A DNA stretch of 13,336 nt. Origin: JBFWNZ01 sp050250795. GTDB lineage: Bacteria > Pseudomonadota > Alphaproteobacteria > UBA8366. The stretch lies in assembly GCA_050250795.1 (NCBI GenBank), contig JBFWNZ010000072.1, positions 1-13,336 of the forward strand, in the 5' to 3' direction. Below are positions 6,898 through 13,336 of this stretch, piece after piece. Position 1 is the first letter of the stretch; every line of letters starts with the position of its first letter. The notes beneath the pieces were generated by a model, which was not told where the DNA came from, ran no database searches, and saw nothing but the letters and a program-made list of their open reading frames with translations. Both the position numbers and the translations under genes were made by a program.

Positions 6898-7712
6898 GCG
6901 ACGTCCTGGACCGCATCTGCGCCCGCAAGCGCGAGCATGTCGCGGCCCGGCGGGCCGCCGTCTCCGAGGCGGAGATCCAGCGCCGCGCCGCCGCCGCCGG
7001 CCCCGTGCGCGGCTTTGCCGCCCGGATCGGCGACCGTCTCGACGCGGGCCGTTACGCGCTGATCGGCGAGATCAAGAAGGCGTCGCCCAGCAAGGGGCTG
7101 ATCCGCGCCGATTTCGATCCGGCCGTCCTGGCGCGGGCCTATGAATCGGGCGGCGCCGCTTGCATTTCCGTACTCACGGACATGCCGTATTTCCAGGGGC
7201 ATGACGACTATCTCGCGGCGGCGCGCGGCGCCTGCGCGCTGCCCGTCCTGCGCAAGGACTTCATGCTTGAGCCCTACCAGGTGTACGAGGCGCGCGCCAT
7301 CGGCGCCGATGCGATCCTCCTCATCATGGCGGCGCTGCCCGACGACATGGCGGCAACGCTCTGCACGCTTGCCGGGTCGCTTGGCCTCGACGTGCTGGTC
7401 GAGGTCCATGACGCGGCGGAGATGGACCGCGCCCTGCGGCTCGACGCCCGCCTCATCGGCATCAACAACCGGAACCTGAAGACGCTGAGCGTGGATATCG
7501 GCATCGCCGAGCAGCTTGCGCCGCGGGTTCCCGCCGACCGCATCGTCGTCGCCGAAAGCGGCCTGTCGAGCCGTGCGGATCTGGATCGGATGGCCGCCGC
7601 CGGTGCGCGCTGCTTCCTGATCGGCGAATCGCTGATGCGCCGCCCGGATGTGACGGCGGCGACGCGCGCGCTGCTGCAACCCGGCGGCGATGCGCTTCAG
7701 GCGACGGCCTGA
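6894..7712 (+). CDS. trpC: Indole-3-glycerol-phosphate synthase
   Basis: A 272-residue TIM-barrel enzyme that closes carboxyphenylaminodeoxyribulose phosphate to indole-3-glycerol phosphate. Catalytic blocks in order are EIKKASPSKG (59-68, Glu59 and Lys61), SVLTD then FQGHDDYL, PVLRKDFML with Lys121, EVHD with Glu170, INNRNLKT (Asn191-Asn194 region), VAESGL with Glu221, and the phosphate-binding FLIGESLMR. It is a single-function enzyme: no TrpF (PRA isomerase) domain follows, so trpF must be elsewhere, as must trpA and trpB. The ATG at 6894 overlaps the trpD stop and gives the usual MSDVLDRICARK opening; longer in-frame readings extend into trpD and are not needed. moaC follows after 12 nt. 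Confidence 0.97.
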   Translation: MSDVLDRICARKREHVAARRAAVSEAEIQRRAAAAGPVRGFAARIGDRLDAGRYALIGEIKKASPSKGLIRADFDPAVLARAYESGGAACISVLTDMPYFQGHDDYLAAARGACALPVLRKDFMLEPYQVYEARAIGADAILLIMAALPDDMAATLCTLAGSLGLDVLVEVHDAAEMDRALRLDARLIGINNRNLKTLSVDIGIAEQLAPRVPADRIVVAESGLSSRADLDRMAAAGARCFLIGESLMRRPDVTAATRALLQPGGDALQATA

Positions 7713-7724
7713 GGCCCCTGCCCC

Positions 7725-8201
7725 ATGTCGCGACTGACCCATTTCGACGAGCGCGGCAATGCCGTCATGGTCGATGTGACCGACAAGGCCGCGACCGAGC
7801 GCACCGCAACGGCGAAGGGCCGCGTGCTGATGCAGCCCGAGACCCTGGCGCTGATCCGCGACGGCGGGGTCGCCAAGGGCGATGTCCTCTCCGTCGCCCG
7901 CCTTGCCGGGATCATGGGCGCCAAGCGCACGCCGGACCTCATCCCGCTCTGCCATCCGCTGGCGCTCACCTCCGTCAGCGTGGAACTGACGCTGGCCGAG
8001 GACGCCCCCGCGGTGGAGATCGCGGCGACCTGCCGCCTGTCGGGCAAGACCGGCGTGGAGATGGAGGCGCTGACCGCGGTCAGCGTGGCCGCCCTGACCG
8101 TCTACGACATGTGCAAGGCCGTCGACCGCGGCATGCAGATCACCGATATCCGCCTCGTCCACAAGGCGGGCGGCAAGTCCGGCACCTGGCAGGCCGGCTG
8201 A
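7725..8201 (+). CDS. moaC: Cyclic pyranopterin monophosphate synthase (Moco biosynthesis)
   Basis: A 158-residue enzyme that works after MoaA, turning the 3',8-cyclo-GTP product into cyclic pyranopterin monophosphate, the first stable molybdenum-cofactor precursor. Family hallmarks are MVDVTDKAATERTATAKG near the N-terminus, LCHPLALT with His77, the GKTGVEMEALTAVSVAALT block, and YDMCKAVDRGM with Lys131. His77 and Lys131 fall at the numbers known for E. coli MoaC, which supports the chosen ATG at 7725. GAGG at 7711-7714 within the end of trpC is a plausible ribosome binding site. The stop codon shares one base with the moeA start (TGATG), so translational coupling is likely. It belongs to the trpGDC transcription unit by spacing; moaA is not present here. 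Confidence 0.97.
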   Translation: MSRLTHFDERGNAVMVDVTDKAATERTATAKGRVLMQPETLALIRDGGVAKGDVLSVARLAGIMGAKRTPDLIPLCHPLALTSVSVELTLAEDAPAVEIAATCRLSGKTGVEMEALTAVSVAALTVYDMCKAVDRGMQITDIRLVHKAGGKSGTWQAG

Positions 8202-9415
8202 TGCTGTCCGTCGCCGAGGCCCGCCGCCGCATCCTCGACGCGATGCCCCTGCTTCCCGCCGAACAGGTGGGCCTTCTCGACGGTCTCGGCCGGGTGCTGG
8301 CCGAGGACCTCGAATCGCGACGCGCGCAGCCGCCGATGGCTGTCTCGGCAATGGACGGCTATGCCGTCCGGGCCGCCGATGTCGCCACGGTGCCCGTGCA
8401 ACTGCGCATCGTCGGCGAGGTGCCGGCGGGAAGCAGCCATGACGGCACGGTGGGTGCGGGCGAAGCGGTCCGCATCTTCACCGGCGCGCCGGTTCCCGAC
8501 GGCGCCGACGCCATCGTCATCCAGGAGGACACGGACCGCGACGGTGACCGGGTGACCGTCAAGGAGGCCGCCCCCCTGGGCCAATTCGTGCGCCCGAAGG
8601 GCCTGGATTTCTCCGCCGGGGACGTGCTGCTGCGCGCCGGACGGGTGCTGACGGCCCGCGACGTCGGGCTGGCCGCCGCCATGAACCGGGCCTGGCTGAT
8701 GGTGCGACGGCGGCCGCGGGTGGCGATCCTCGCCACCGGCGACGAGATCGTCATGCCGGGCGATCCGGTCGGCCCCAACCAGATCGTGAGTTCCAACGGG
8801 CTGGCGCTGGCCGCGACGGTCCGCGCGCTCGGCGGCGAGCCGGTTCTGCTCGGCATCGCGCCCGACGACCGCGAGGCGCTGGGCGCCATGGCGGACGGGG
8901 CCCGCGGTGCCGATCTGCTGCTGACCACCGGCGGCGCATCGGTCGGCGACCACGATCTCGTGCAGAGCGTGCTGGGCGAGCGCGGCCTCGACGTCGATTT
9001 CTGGCGCATCGCCATGCGGCCGGGCAAGCCGCTGATGTTCGGGCAGATCGGCGGCGTGCCGATGCTGGGCCTGCCCGGCAACCCGGTCTCGACGCTCGTC
9101 TGCGCGATGCTGTTCGTCTATCCGGCGCTGGCGCGGATGGCCGGATCGACCGACGACCTGCCCGTGCTGCGCAGCGCCCGCCTCGCCGTGCCGCTGCCGG
9201 CGAACGACCGGCGCGAGGACTATCTGCGCGCCACGATGGTCGTCGGGGATGACGGGCGCTGCACCGTGACGCCATTCCGGAAGCAGGACAGTTCGATGAT
9301 GGCCCCCTTGGCCAGGGCGGGCTGCCTCGTGCTTCGCCCGCCGCATGCGCCCGCTGCATCGGAGGGCGATACGGTGGCATGTATCCCGCTGCCCGAAGGC
9401 GTCCTGCGCCCCTGA
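8201..9415 (+). CDS. moeA: Molybdopterin molybdotransferase
   Basis: A 404-residue enzyme that inserts molybdate into adenylylated molybdopterin, the last step of basic molybdenum-cofactor assembly. Domains follow the MoeA order. The N-terminal part has MAVSAMDGYAVRAAD (46-60) with Asp52. A beta-rich domain carries IFTGAPVPDGADAIVIQED. The MoCF/MogA-like domain has VAILATGDEIV and TTGGASVGDHD (242-252), followed by MRPGKPL and GLPGNPVS (290-297). A C-terminal beta domain ends at IPLPEGVLRP. All motifs look intact. It starts at 8201, sharing one base with the moaC stop. It is the last gene of the trpG-led run; lexA begins 133 nt later with its own promoter. No clear terminator with a T-tract follows it. 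Confidence 0.97.
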   Translation: MLSVAEARRRILDAMPLLPAEQVGLLDGLGRVLAEDLESRRAQPPMAVSAMDGYAVRAADVATVPVQLRIVGEVPAGSSHDGTVGAGEAVRIFTGAPVPDGADAIVIQEDTDRDGDRVTVKEAAPLGQFVRPKGLDFSAGDVLLRAGRVLTARDVGLAAAMNRAWLMVRRRPRVAILATGDEIVMPGDPVGPNQIVSSNGLALAATVRALGGEPVLLGIAPDDREALGAMADGARGADLLLTTGGASVGDHDLVQSVLGERGLDVDFWRIAMRPGKPLMFGQIGGVPMLGLPGNPVSTLVCAMLFVYPALARMAGSTDDLPVLRSARLAVPLPANDRREDYLRATMVVGDDGRCTVTPFRKQDSSMMAPLARAGCLVLRPPHAPAASEGDTVACIPLPEGVLRP

Positions 9416-9429
9416 TATCGTCCAGAATT

Positions 9430-9444
9430 GCCTTGACGCAAGGC
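9430..9444. repeat. Inverted repeat over the lexA -35 region
   Basis: GCCTTG (9430-9435), ACG loop, CAAGGC (9439-9444): a perfect 6-bp stem. It begins 15 nt after the moeA stop and contains the putative lexA -35 (TTGACG). With no T-tract it is a poor intrinsic terminator. It may be a regulator site or a mild RNA hairpin at the end of the moeA transcript. Confidence 0.4.
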
Positions 9445-9461
9445 TGGAACCAAAATAGAAC
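9433..9461 (+). promoter_or_regulatory. lexA promoter
   Basis: TTGACG (9433-9438), a 17-nt spacer and TAGAAC (9456-9461). It also fits the alphaproteobacterial form TTGACGS-N14-GCTANAWC, with AATAGAAC matching 6 of 8. The -10 is covered by the first LexA box, as expected for autorepression. Initiation near 9468 would give a leader of about 80 nt. Confidence 0.65.
9447..9461 (-). promoter_or_regulatory. LexA (SOS) box 1
   Basis: GAAC-N7-GAAC, which on the minus strand is GTTC-N7-GTTC, the exact direct-repeat LexA box of alphaproteobacteria. It covers the lexA -10 element, so bound LexA would block RNA polymerase. It supports both the alphaproteobacterial assignment and autoregulation. Confidence 0.8.
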
Positions 9462-9470
9462 GAAAATCCG

Positions 9471-9485
9471 GTTTACGTTTTGTTC
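9471..9485 (+). promoter_or_regulatory. Second, imperfect LexA box
   Basis: GTTT-N7-GTTC, one base from GTTC-N7-GTTC, in the opposite orientation to box 1 and 9 bp beyond it. It lies at or just past the expected transcription start. A second LexA dimer here could tighten repression. Being imperfect, it needs a binding assay to confirm it. Confidence 0.45.
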
Positions 9486-9535
9486 GGCTTCGGGTCGGAC
9501 AGCACGCAGGTAAATCGCCTTGGGTCGGCGGCAAC

Positions 9536-9540
9536 GGGGA
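9536..9540 (+). promoter_or_regulatory. Ribosome binding site of lexA
   Basis: GGGGA ends 8 nt before the ATG at 9549. It favours this start over an out-of-frame ATG at 9541 and over an in-frame TTG at 9480, which overlaps the second LexA box. Confidence 0.55.
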
Positions 9541-9548
9541 ATGACGCA

Positions 9549-10250
9549 ATGCTTACCCGCAAGCAGTACGAACTGTTGATGTATATCCACGAATGCCTGA
9601 AGGAGAACGGCGTTCCGCCCTCCTTCGACGAGATGAAGGAAGCGCTCGACCTGCGCTCCAAGTCGGGCATTCACCGGCTGATCACGGGCCTGGAGGAGCG
9701 CGGCTTCATCCGCCGGCTGCCGCATCGCGCACGCGCGGTGGAAATCGTCCGCCTTCCCGACAATCTGGAAGCCGACGCCGGGCGCCCCGCCACGCGGTTC
9801 GCACCGACCGTCATCCGCAACGATGCAGCACCACCCATGCGCGGCGCCAAGCCGGCGACGCTCGGCCAGATGGCCCAGCTTCCGCTTTACGGCCGGATCG
9901 CGGCCGGCACGCCGATCGAGGCGCTGCGCGACGAGTCGGCGCTGGTCGACGTCCCGGCGAACCTGCTGGGCGGCGGCGACCACTACGCGCTCGAAGTCGA
10001 GGGCGATTCGATGATCGAAGCCGGGATTTACGACGGCGACACCGTCGTCATCCAGCGCTGCAGTTCGGCCGAGAACGGGGTGATCGTGGTGGCGCTGATC
10101 GACGGTGCCGAGGTCACGCTCAAGCGTCTGCGGCGCAAGGGCGATTCGATTGCCCTCGAACCCGCGAACAAGCGCTACGAGACGCGCATCTTCGGGCCGG
10201 ACCGGGTCGCGGTTCAGGGGCGTCTGGTCGGGCTGATCCGCCGCTACTGA
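9549..10250 (+). CDS. lexA: LexA, SOS repressor and self-cleaving protease
   Basis: Repressor of the DNA-damage response; RecA filaments on single-stranded DNA trigger its self-cleavage. The protein has 233 residues, longer than E. coli LexA (202) mainly through the linker at about 70-108, which is usual in alphaproteobacteria. The N-terminal winged helix-turn-helix opens MLTRKQYELL and includes SFDEMKEALDLRSKSGIHRLI (about 25-45). The cleavage site is Ala119-Gly120 in GRIAAGTP. The catalytic Ser154 is in EGDSMIEAG and the Lys192 in VTLKRL, a 38-residue spacing close to that of E. coli (S119-K156). All functional residues are present. The upstream region carries two LexA boxes. The stop lies inside the 3' end of comEC on the other strand, with a 7-bp tail-to-tail overlap. 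Confidence 0.98.
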   Translation: MLTRKQYELLMYIHECLKENGVPPSFDEMKEALDLRSKSGIHRLITGLEERGFIRRLPHRARAVEIVRLPDNLEADAGRPATRFAPTVIRNDAAPPMRGAKPATLGQMAQLPLYGRIAAGTPIEALRDESALVDVPANLLGGGDHYALEVEGDSMIEAGIYDGDTVVIQRCSSAENGVIVVALIDGAEVTLKRLRRKGDSIALEPANKRYETRIFGPDRVAVQGRLVGLIRRY

Positions 10251-12418
10251 CCTTCGCCCTCCTCCGCATCCTCGCGGTCTTCGGAGCGGCCGCGCTGGGC
10301 GGGCGCGGTCCATGGCCAGTCGCCGGCGCGCGCGCGGACGGTCTCGACCGACAGATCGTCGAGCCGCACGGCGTGGGCGCCGTTGCGCCACAGATCGAAG
10401 CGGTCGATCAGCAGATGCGCCGAGGGGCACGGGGTCCGTACCGGCTCCGTCGAGATCGCCGCATCGGCGGCGGAACAGTCGTCGGCGAGTGCATCGGGCG
10501 TGAAGGCCACGGCGATTCTGCGTCCCTTGTGCTGCAGCACGCAGCCGAGGGAATCGCAGGCCGCGACCGTCGGGTCGAGCGAACTCCAGGCCCGGATATC
10601 CGTCAGCCCCAGTTCCCGCATCCAGATTTCGGCGGCGTAGCGCTCCGCCCGAAGGGTCGAGACGGCCAGCGTCCGTTCATCCAGCCGCAGGCCGATCAGC
10701 TTTCCCGATCCCGCGATCAGGATGTCCGGCCGCGGGACCGCGGCGAGCGAGAGAATGCCCAGCGCCAGCCCCCCAATCCCCCAATAGCGCCAGCGCCGCC
10801 GCCATAGGCACAGCCACAGCCCGCCCAGCGTGGCGGCGACGATCCCCCAGCCGGGAATCAGCGGCAGCTGCGTCGACGCACCGGGCCAGCCGGCCACGGT
10901 CCGCGCGGCCCAGAGCACCGCATCCACGCCCCAGCCCATCGGCACGAGGCCGACCGCCTCCAGTCCCAAGGGCATCAGCAGGCTGCCCAGTACCGCCCAG
11001 GGCATGATCCAGACGGCGCAGAGCGGCACCGCAATCAGGTTGGCCACGACGCTGTAATGGGCGAGTTCGCCGAAATGATGGAGGCCGTAGAGGCTGGTGG
11101 CCGCGCCTGCGACGAGCGTCGTCAGCCCGACTCCGGCGAGATAGAGCGCACCGCGCCGCCACCAGGACAACCCTGCCCCGACACCGAACAGATGACGCAG
11201 GCGCACACCCTCATAGAGGGCCACCAGCGCGACCACCGCGGCAAAGGACATCTGAAAGCTCGGCCCCAGAAGGCTTTCGGGCGACAGGCAGAGAACGATC
11301 ATCGCCGCCCAGGCGACCAGCCGCATCGAGATCGCCTCCCGGTCGAGCAGGACGGCGGTCAGGACCAGCATCGTCATCATGAATGAGCGCTGCGTCGGCA
11401 CCGTGGCCCCGGACAGCGCGAGATAGAGGGCCGCACCCAGCATGGCCGCCGCCGCCGCGTATTTCTTGATCGGACGGCGCAAGGCCAGCCCCTCGAACAG
11501 GGCGAGGAATGCTCGGACGGTAAAGAAGATGGTCCCCGCCACAAGCCCCATATGCAGCCCTGAGATGGACAACAGATGTGCGAGCCCGGAAATCCGGATG
11601 GCGTCCATCGTCGCCGGCGCGATGGCGCTGCGCTCGCCGACGATCAGGGCAACGGCCACGGCGCCGACATCGCCCGGCAGGACGGCCCGGATGCGCGCCC
11701 CGATGGCGCGGCGCAGCGCCGCGAGGCCCGTTGCGGCCTCGTCGCGAAATCCTCCCGATGGATCGGCCGCGAGCGCGCGCGGCTTGCCCAGCGCGAACCC
11801 AACCCCGCCGATGCCCGCGAACCAGGCCTGCATCCGGAAATCGTAGGCCCCCGGCGCGGACGGCTCCGGCGGCGGGTCGAGGCGCGCGAGCACGGCGATG
11901 CGCATGCCGATCTCCGCCTCGCTTCCCCGATGCAGCCGCAGCCGGACCCTTTCCGGCGTTCCCTCTGCCGGCAGGCCGGAAATCTCCACCCGGTCCAGCA
12001 GGATGCGCGGCCCCGTCGTCAGATCCTCGATGGCAACGATCCGGCCCGTAACCGTCGCGGGCCCGACCGCCCGCGCCAGGATCGGCGCCGTCACGACGGC
12101 GGTGCGGATATCCGCGGCCAGGAACCCGCCGGCCAGCAGGACCGCTGCAAGGATGGCGGACAATGCCGCATGCCGGCGACGGGCCAGCAGCAAAAAAGCA
12201 GCCAGCGCGATGCCGAAGCAGAGCGGAGCGGCCCAATGCGGCGGCTGCGCGGGCAGCCCGAAATAGACGGCGATACCCGCCCCGAACAGGACCGGCGACC
12301 AGAGCGGCCATCGATCCCGTTCCGCCGCCAGCGCCGCGCCGAAGCGCCGGACCGGCGCGCCCGCACCGCGTAGAAGGCGCCGCGACGGAACCGTCATCTG
12401 CGCCGCATCAACCGCCAT
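10244..12418 (-). CDS. comEC: ComEC/Rec2-family DNA uptake channel protein
   Basis: A 724-residue polytopic inner-membrane protein, predicted to carry single-stranded DNA into the cytoplasm during natural transformation. N-terminal membrane segments (about 37-110) flank an OB-like DUF4131 region (about 118-215). The Competence domain (about 245-530) shows GLAHLLSISGLHMGLV (278-293) and GATVPTQRSFMM (337-348) within many hydrophobic segments. The soluble C-terminus (about 565-724) lacks the HxHxDH metal site of the beta-lactamase-like domain found in longer ComEC proteins; instead it has spaced Cys residues (621, 626, 648, 664) and IDRFDLWRNGAHAV (671-684). A TGA directly before the ATG at 12418 bounds the start; an in-frame ATG at 12397 is also possible. 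No other competence gene is nearby, so actual DNA uptake is unproven. Confidence 0.93.
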   Translation of the reverse strand: MAVDAAQMTVPSRRLLRGAGAPVRRFGAALAAERDRWPLWSPVLFGAGIAVYFGLPAQPPHWAAPLCFGIALAAFLLLARRRHAALSAILAAVLLAGGFLAADIRTAVVTAPILARAVGPATVTGRIVAIEDLTTGPRILLDRVEISGLPAEGTPERVRLRLHRGSEAEIGMRIAVLARLDPPPEPSAPGAYDFRMQAWFAGIGGVGFALGKPRALAADPSGGFRDEAATGLAALRRAIGARIRAVLPGDVGAVAVALIVGERSAIAPATMDAIRISGLAHLLSISGLHMGLVAGTIFFTVRAFLALFEGLALRRPIKKYAAAAAMLGAALYLALSGATVPTQRSFMMTMLVLTAVLLDREAISMRLVAWAAMIVLCLSPESLLGPSFQMSFAAVVALVALYEGVRLRHLFGVGAGLSWWRRGALYLAGVGLTTLVAGAATSLYGLHHFGELAHYSVVANLIAVPLCAVWIMPWAVLGSLLMPLGLEAVGLVPMGWGVDAVLWAARTVAGWPGASTQLPLIPGWGIVAATLGGLWLCLWRRRWRYWGIGGLALGILSLAAVPRPDILIAGSGKLIGLRLDERTLAVSTLRAERYAAEIWMRELGLTDIRAWSSLDPTVAACDSLGCVLQHKGRRIAVAFTPDALADDCSAADAAISTEPVRTPCPSAHLLIDRFDLWRNGAHAVRLDDLSVETVRARAGDWPWTAPAQRGRSEDREDAEEGEGQ

Positions 12419-12507
12419 TCAACGCCATCATCTGCCGAGTCTCCGCCGGGGCAAGTGTACCGCCCCGCCATGCCGCTGTCCCTCGCGCCGCAGAGGGGAT
12501 GATTCGC

Positions 12508-12520
12508 CGGGGCGGCCCCG
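12508..12520. repeat. GC-rich inverted repeat in the comEC-gltX intergenic region
   Basis: CGGGGC-G-GCCCCG, a perfect 6-bp inverted repeat around one base. It sits directly before a TATGAT -10-like element, in what would be the promoter spacer. It could be a regulator site or, given the GC content, chance. Confidence 0.3.
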
Positions 12521-12521
12521 T

Positions 12522-12527
12522 TATGAT
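12522..12527 (+). promoter_or_regulatory. Candidate -10 element of gltX
   Basis: TATGAT (5 of 6) followed directly by GCGC, 42 nt before the gltX start. At the right distance upstream (12499-12504) there is only ATGATT, a poor -35. The rest of the 151-bp region 12419-12569 shows no clear comEC promoter on the minus strand. Confidence 0.35.
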
Positions 12528-12569
12528 GCGCGCCCCGCTGCCCGGCGCCCCAATATCCAAGCGAGCCCC

Positions 12570-13336
12570 ATGTCCGTCGTCACCCGCTTCCCGCCCTCTC
12601 CCACCGGCTACCTGCATATCGGCAGCGCCCGCACCGCCCTGTTCAACTGGCTGTTCGCCCGCCATCACGGCGGCCGGTTCCGGCTGCGTATCGAGGATAC
12701 CGACCGTGCCCGCTCCACCCAGGACGCGGTCGACGCGATCGTCAAGGGCCTCGAATGGCTGGAACTGGACTGGGACGGCGAAATCGTGTTCCAGAGCCGC
12801 AATGCCGGCCGGCATGCCGCCGTCGCGCAGGAACTGCTGGATCGCGGCCGGGCCTATTACTGCTATGCATCGCCCGAGGAACTGGCGGAGATGCGCGCCG
12901 CGGCCAAGGCCGCCGGCAGCCCGGTCCTGTACGACCGCCGCTGGCGCGACCGCAATCCGTCCGAGGCGCCCGAAGGCGTCCGTCCGGTCGTCCGCATCAA
13001 GATGCCGCTGGACGGCGAGACCGTGATCGACGACCTCGTCCAGGGCCCGGTCCGCGTCGACAACGCGCAACTGGACGATTTCGTGTTGCTGCGTGCCGAT
13101 GGAACCCCGACCTACATGCTGTCGGTCGTCGTCGACGACCACGACATGGGCATGACCCATGTGATCCGCGGCGACGATCATCTGAACAACGCCTTTCGCC
13201 AATACCACCTGTTCAAGGCGATGGACTGGCCGGTTCCGGCCTTCGCCCATATCCCGCTCATCCACGGCGCCGATGGGCAGAAGCTGTCCAAACGGCATGG
13301 CGCGGTGGGTGTGGAAGCATACCGGGAGATGGGATA
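12570..13336 (+). CDS. gltX: Glutamyl-tRNA synthetase, N-terminal part (cut by window edge)
   Basis: Class I aminoacyl-tRNA synthetase that charges tRNA with glutamate in the cytoplasm. Reading from the ATG at 12570 gives 255 full codons with no stop before the edge. The catalytic domain opens FPPSPTGYLHIGS (7-19), the HIGH-type signature at residues 16-19, then ARTALFNWLFARHHGG and RIEDTDRARS. Further on are VIRGDDHLNN and the KMSKS-type KLSKRHG (238-244). Cys98 sits where E. coli GluRS has its first zinc ligand, but residue 100 is Ala and the later CxH pair is missing, so no zinc is expected. The missing part holds the anticodon-binding domain. Many alphaproteobacteria carry two gltX copies, one possibly charging tRNA-Gln for the amidotransferase route; which copy this is cannot be told from the fragment. 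No strong Shine-Dalgarno site precedes the start. Confidence 0.97.
   Translation, partial: MSVVTRFPPSPTGYLHIGSARTALFNWLFARHHGGRFRLRIEDTDRARSTQDAVDAIVKGLEWLELDWDGEIVFQSRNAGRHAAVAQELLDRGRAYYCYASPEELAEMRAAAKAAGSPVLYDRRWRDRNPSEAPEGVRPVVRIKMPLDGETVIDDLVQGPVRVDNAQLDDFVLLRADGTPTYMLSVVVDDHDMGMTHVIRGDDHLNNAFRQYHLFKAMDWPVPAFAHIPLIHGADGQKLSKRHGAVGVEAYREMG

Noticed and set aside
6420..7712. Extended trpC reading starting inside trpD, as if a fusion
   Set aside because: The first 158 codons are an out-of-frame, Arg-rich reading of trpD. The ATG at 6894 gives the normal TrpC N-terminus and a classic ATGA overlap.
8111..8200. Extended moeA reading starting inside moaC
   Set aside because: The added residues are an out-of-frame reading of moaC. 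ATG 8201 matches the family N-terminus and overlaps the moaC stop by one base.
6732..10430. Long minus-strand open frames (6732-8351, 8102-9346, 8751-10430) opposite trpC, moaC, moeA and lexA
   Set aside because: All lie antisense to well-identified genes, overlap one another and lack family motifs; they are composition shadows.
12408..13298. A 296-codon minus-strand frame opposite gltX
   Set aside because: gltX is certain from its HIGH and KLSKR motifs, and the antisense product shows no domain.
1..13336. Mobile elements, CRISPR arrays, defence islands, tRNA/rRNA genes or a riboswitch
   Set aside because: Nothing of the kind is visible. The window is conserved housekeeping sequence with even composition and tight gene packing.

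Overview
The window is a GC-rich, gene-dense stretch of an alphaproteobacterial chromosome, most likely Rhodospirillales or a close relative (order-level placement is inference). The grounds are the alphaproteobacterial gene order ppiD-trpE ... trpGDC-moaC-moeA-lexA-comEC-gltX, direct-repeat LexA boxes of the GTTC-N7-GTTC type, weak Shine-Dalgarno sites, and the alphaproteobacterial form of ComEC with no metallo-beta-lactamase motif. Nothing points to recent transfer: there are no insertion sequences, tRNAs, CRISPR arrays or phage genes, and composition looks uniform.

Left part (1-3897): the first 90 codons of tpiA run off the left edge on the minus strand. A 224-bp divergent intergenic region separates it from a membrane-anchored PpiD/SurA-type periplasmic foldase. 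The foldase overlaps trpE by 20 nt, so anthranilate synthase component I is probably co-expressed with an envelope chaperone. Middle (3901-5091): a minus-strand divergent polysaccharide deacetylase (YibQ/DUF610 family) converges on trpE with only 3 bp between stop codons and separates trpE from the other trp genes. Its own promoter is easily seen.

Right of it (5283-9415) is a compact five-gene run, trpG-trpD-trpC-moaC-moeA, with gaps of 12 nt or less or small start/stop overlaps. It joins anthranilate synthesis and the next tryptophan steps to two molybdenum-cofactor steps. A perfect 14-bp palindrome lies 12 bp before the trpG start. Then comes lexA (9549-10250), with a promoter carrying two LexA boxes, one over the -10, as expected for an autoregulated SOS repressor. 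lexA overlaps the minus-strand comEC tail-to-tail by 7 nt. After a 151-bp divergent region, gltX (glutamyl-tRNA synthetase) begins at 12570 and runs off the right edge.

I found no previously undescribed system. The points worth a second look are regulatory and organisational: the trpG palindrome, the lexA control region, the split trp genes, the mixed Trp/Moco operon, and degenerate domains in ComEC and PpiD. The stretches without genes are 271-494, 5092-5282, 9416-9548 and 12419-12569. All are under 300 bp and their promoter-like contents are listed.
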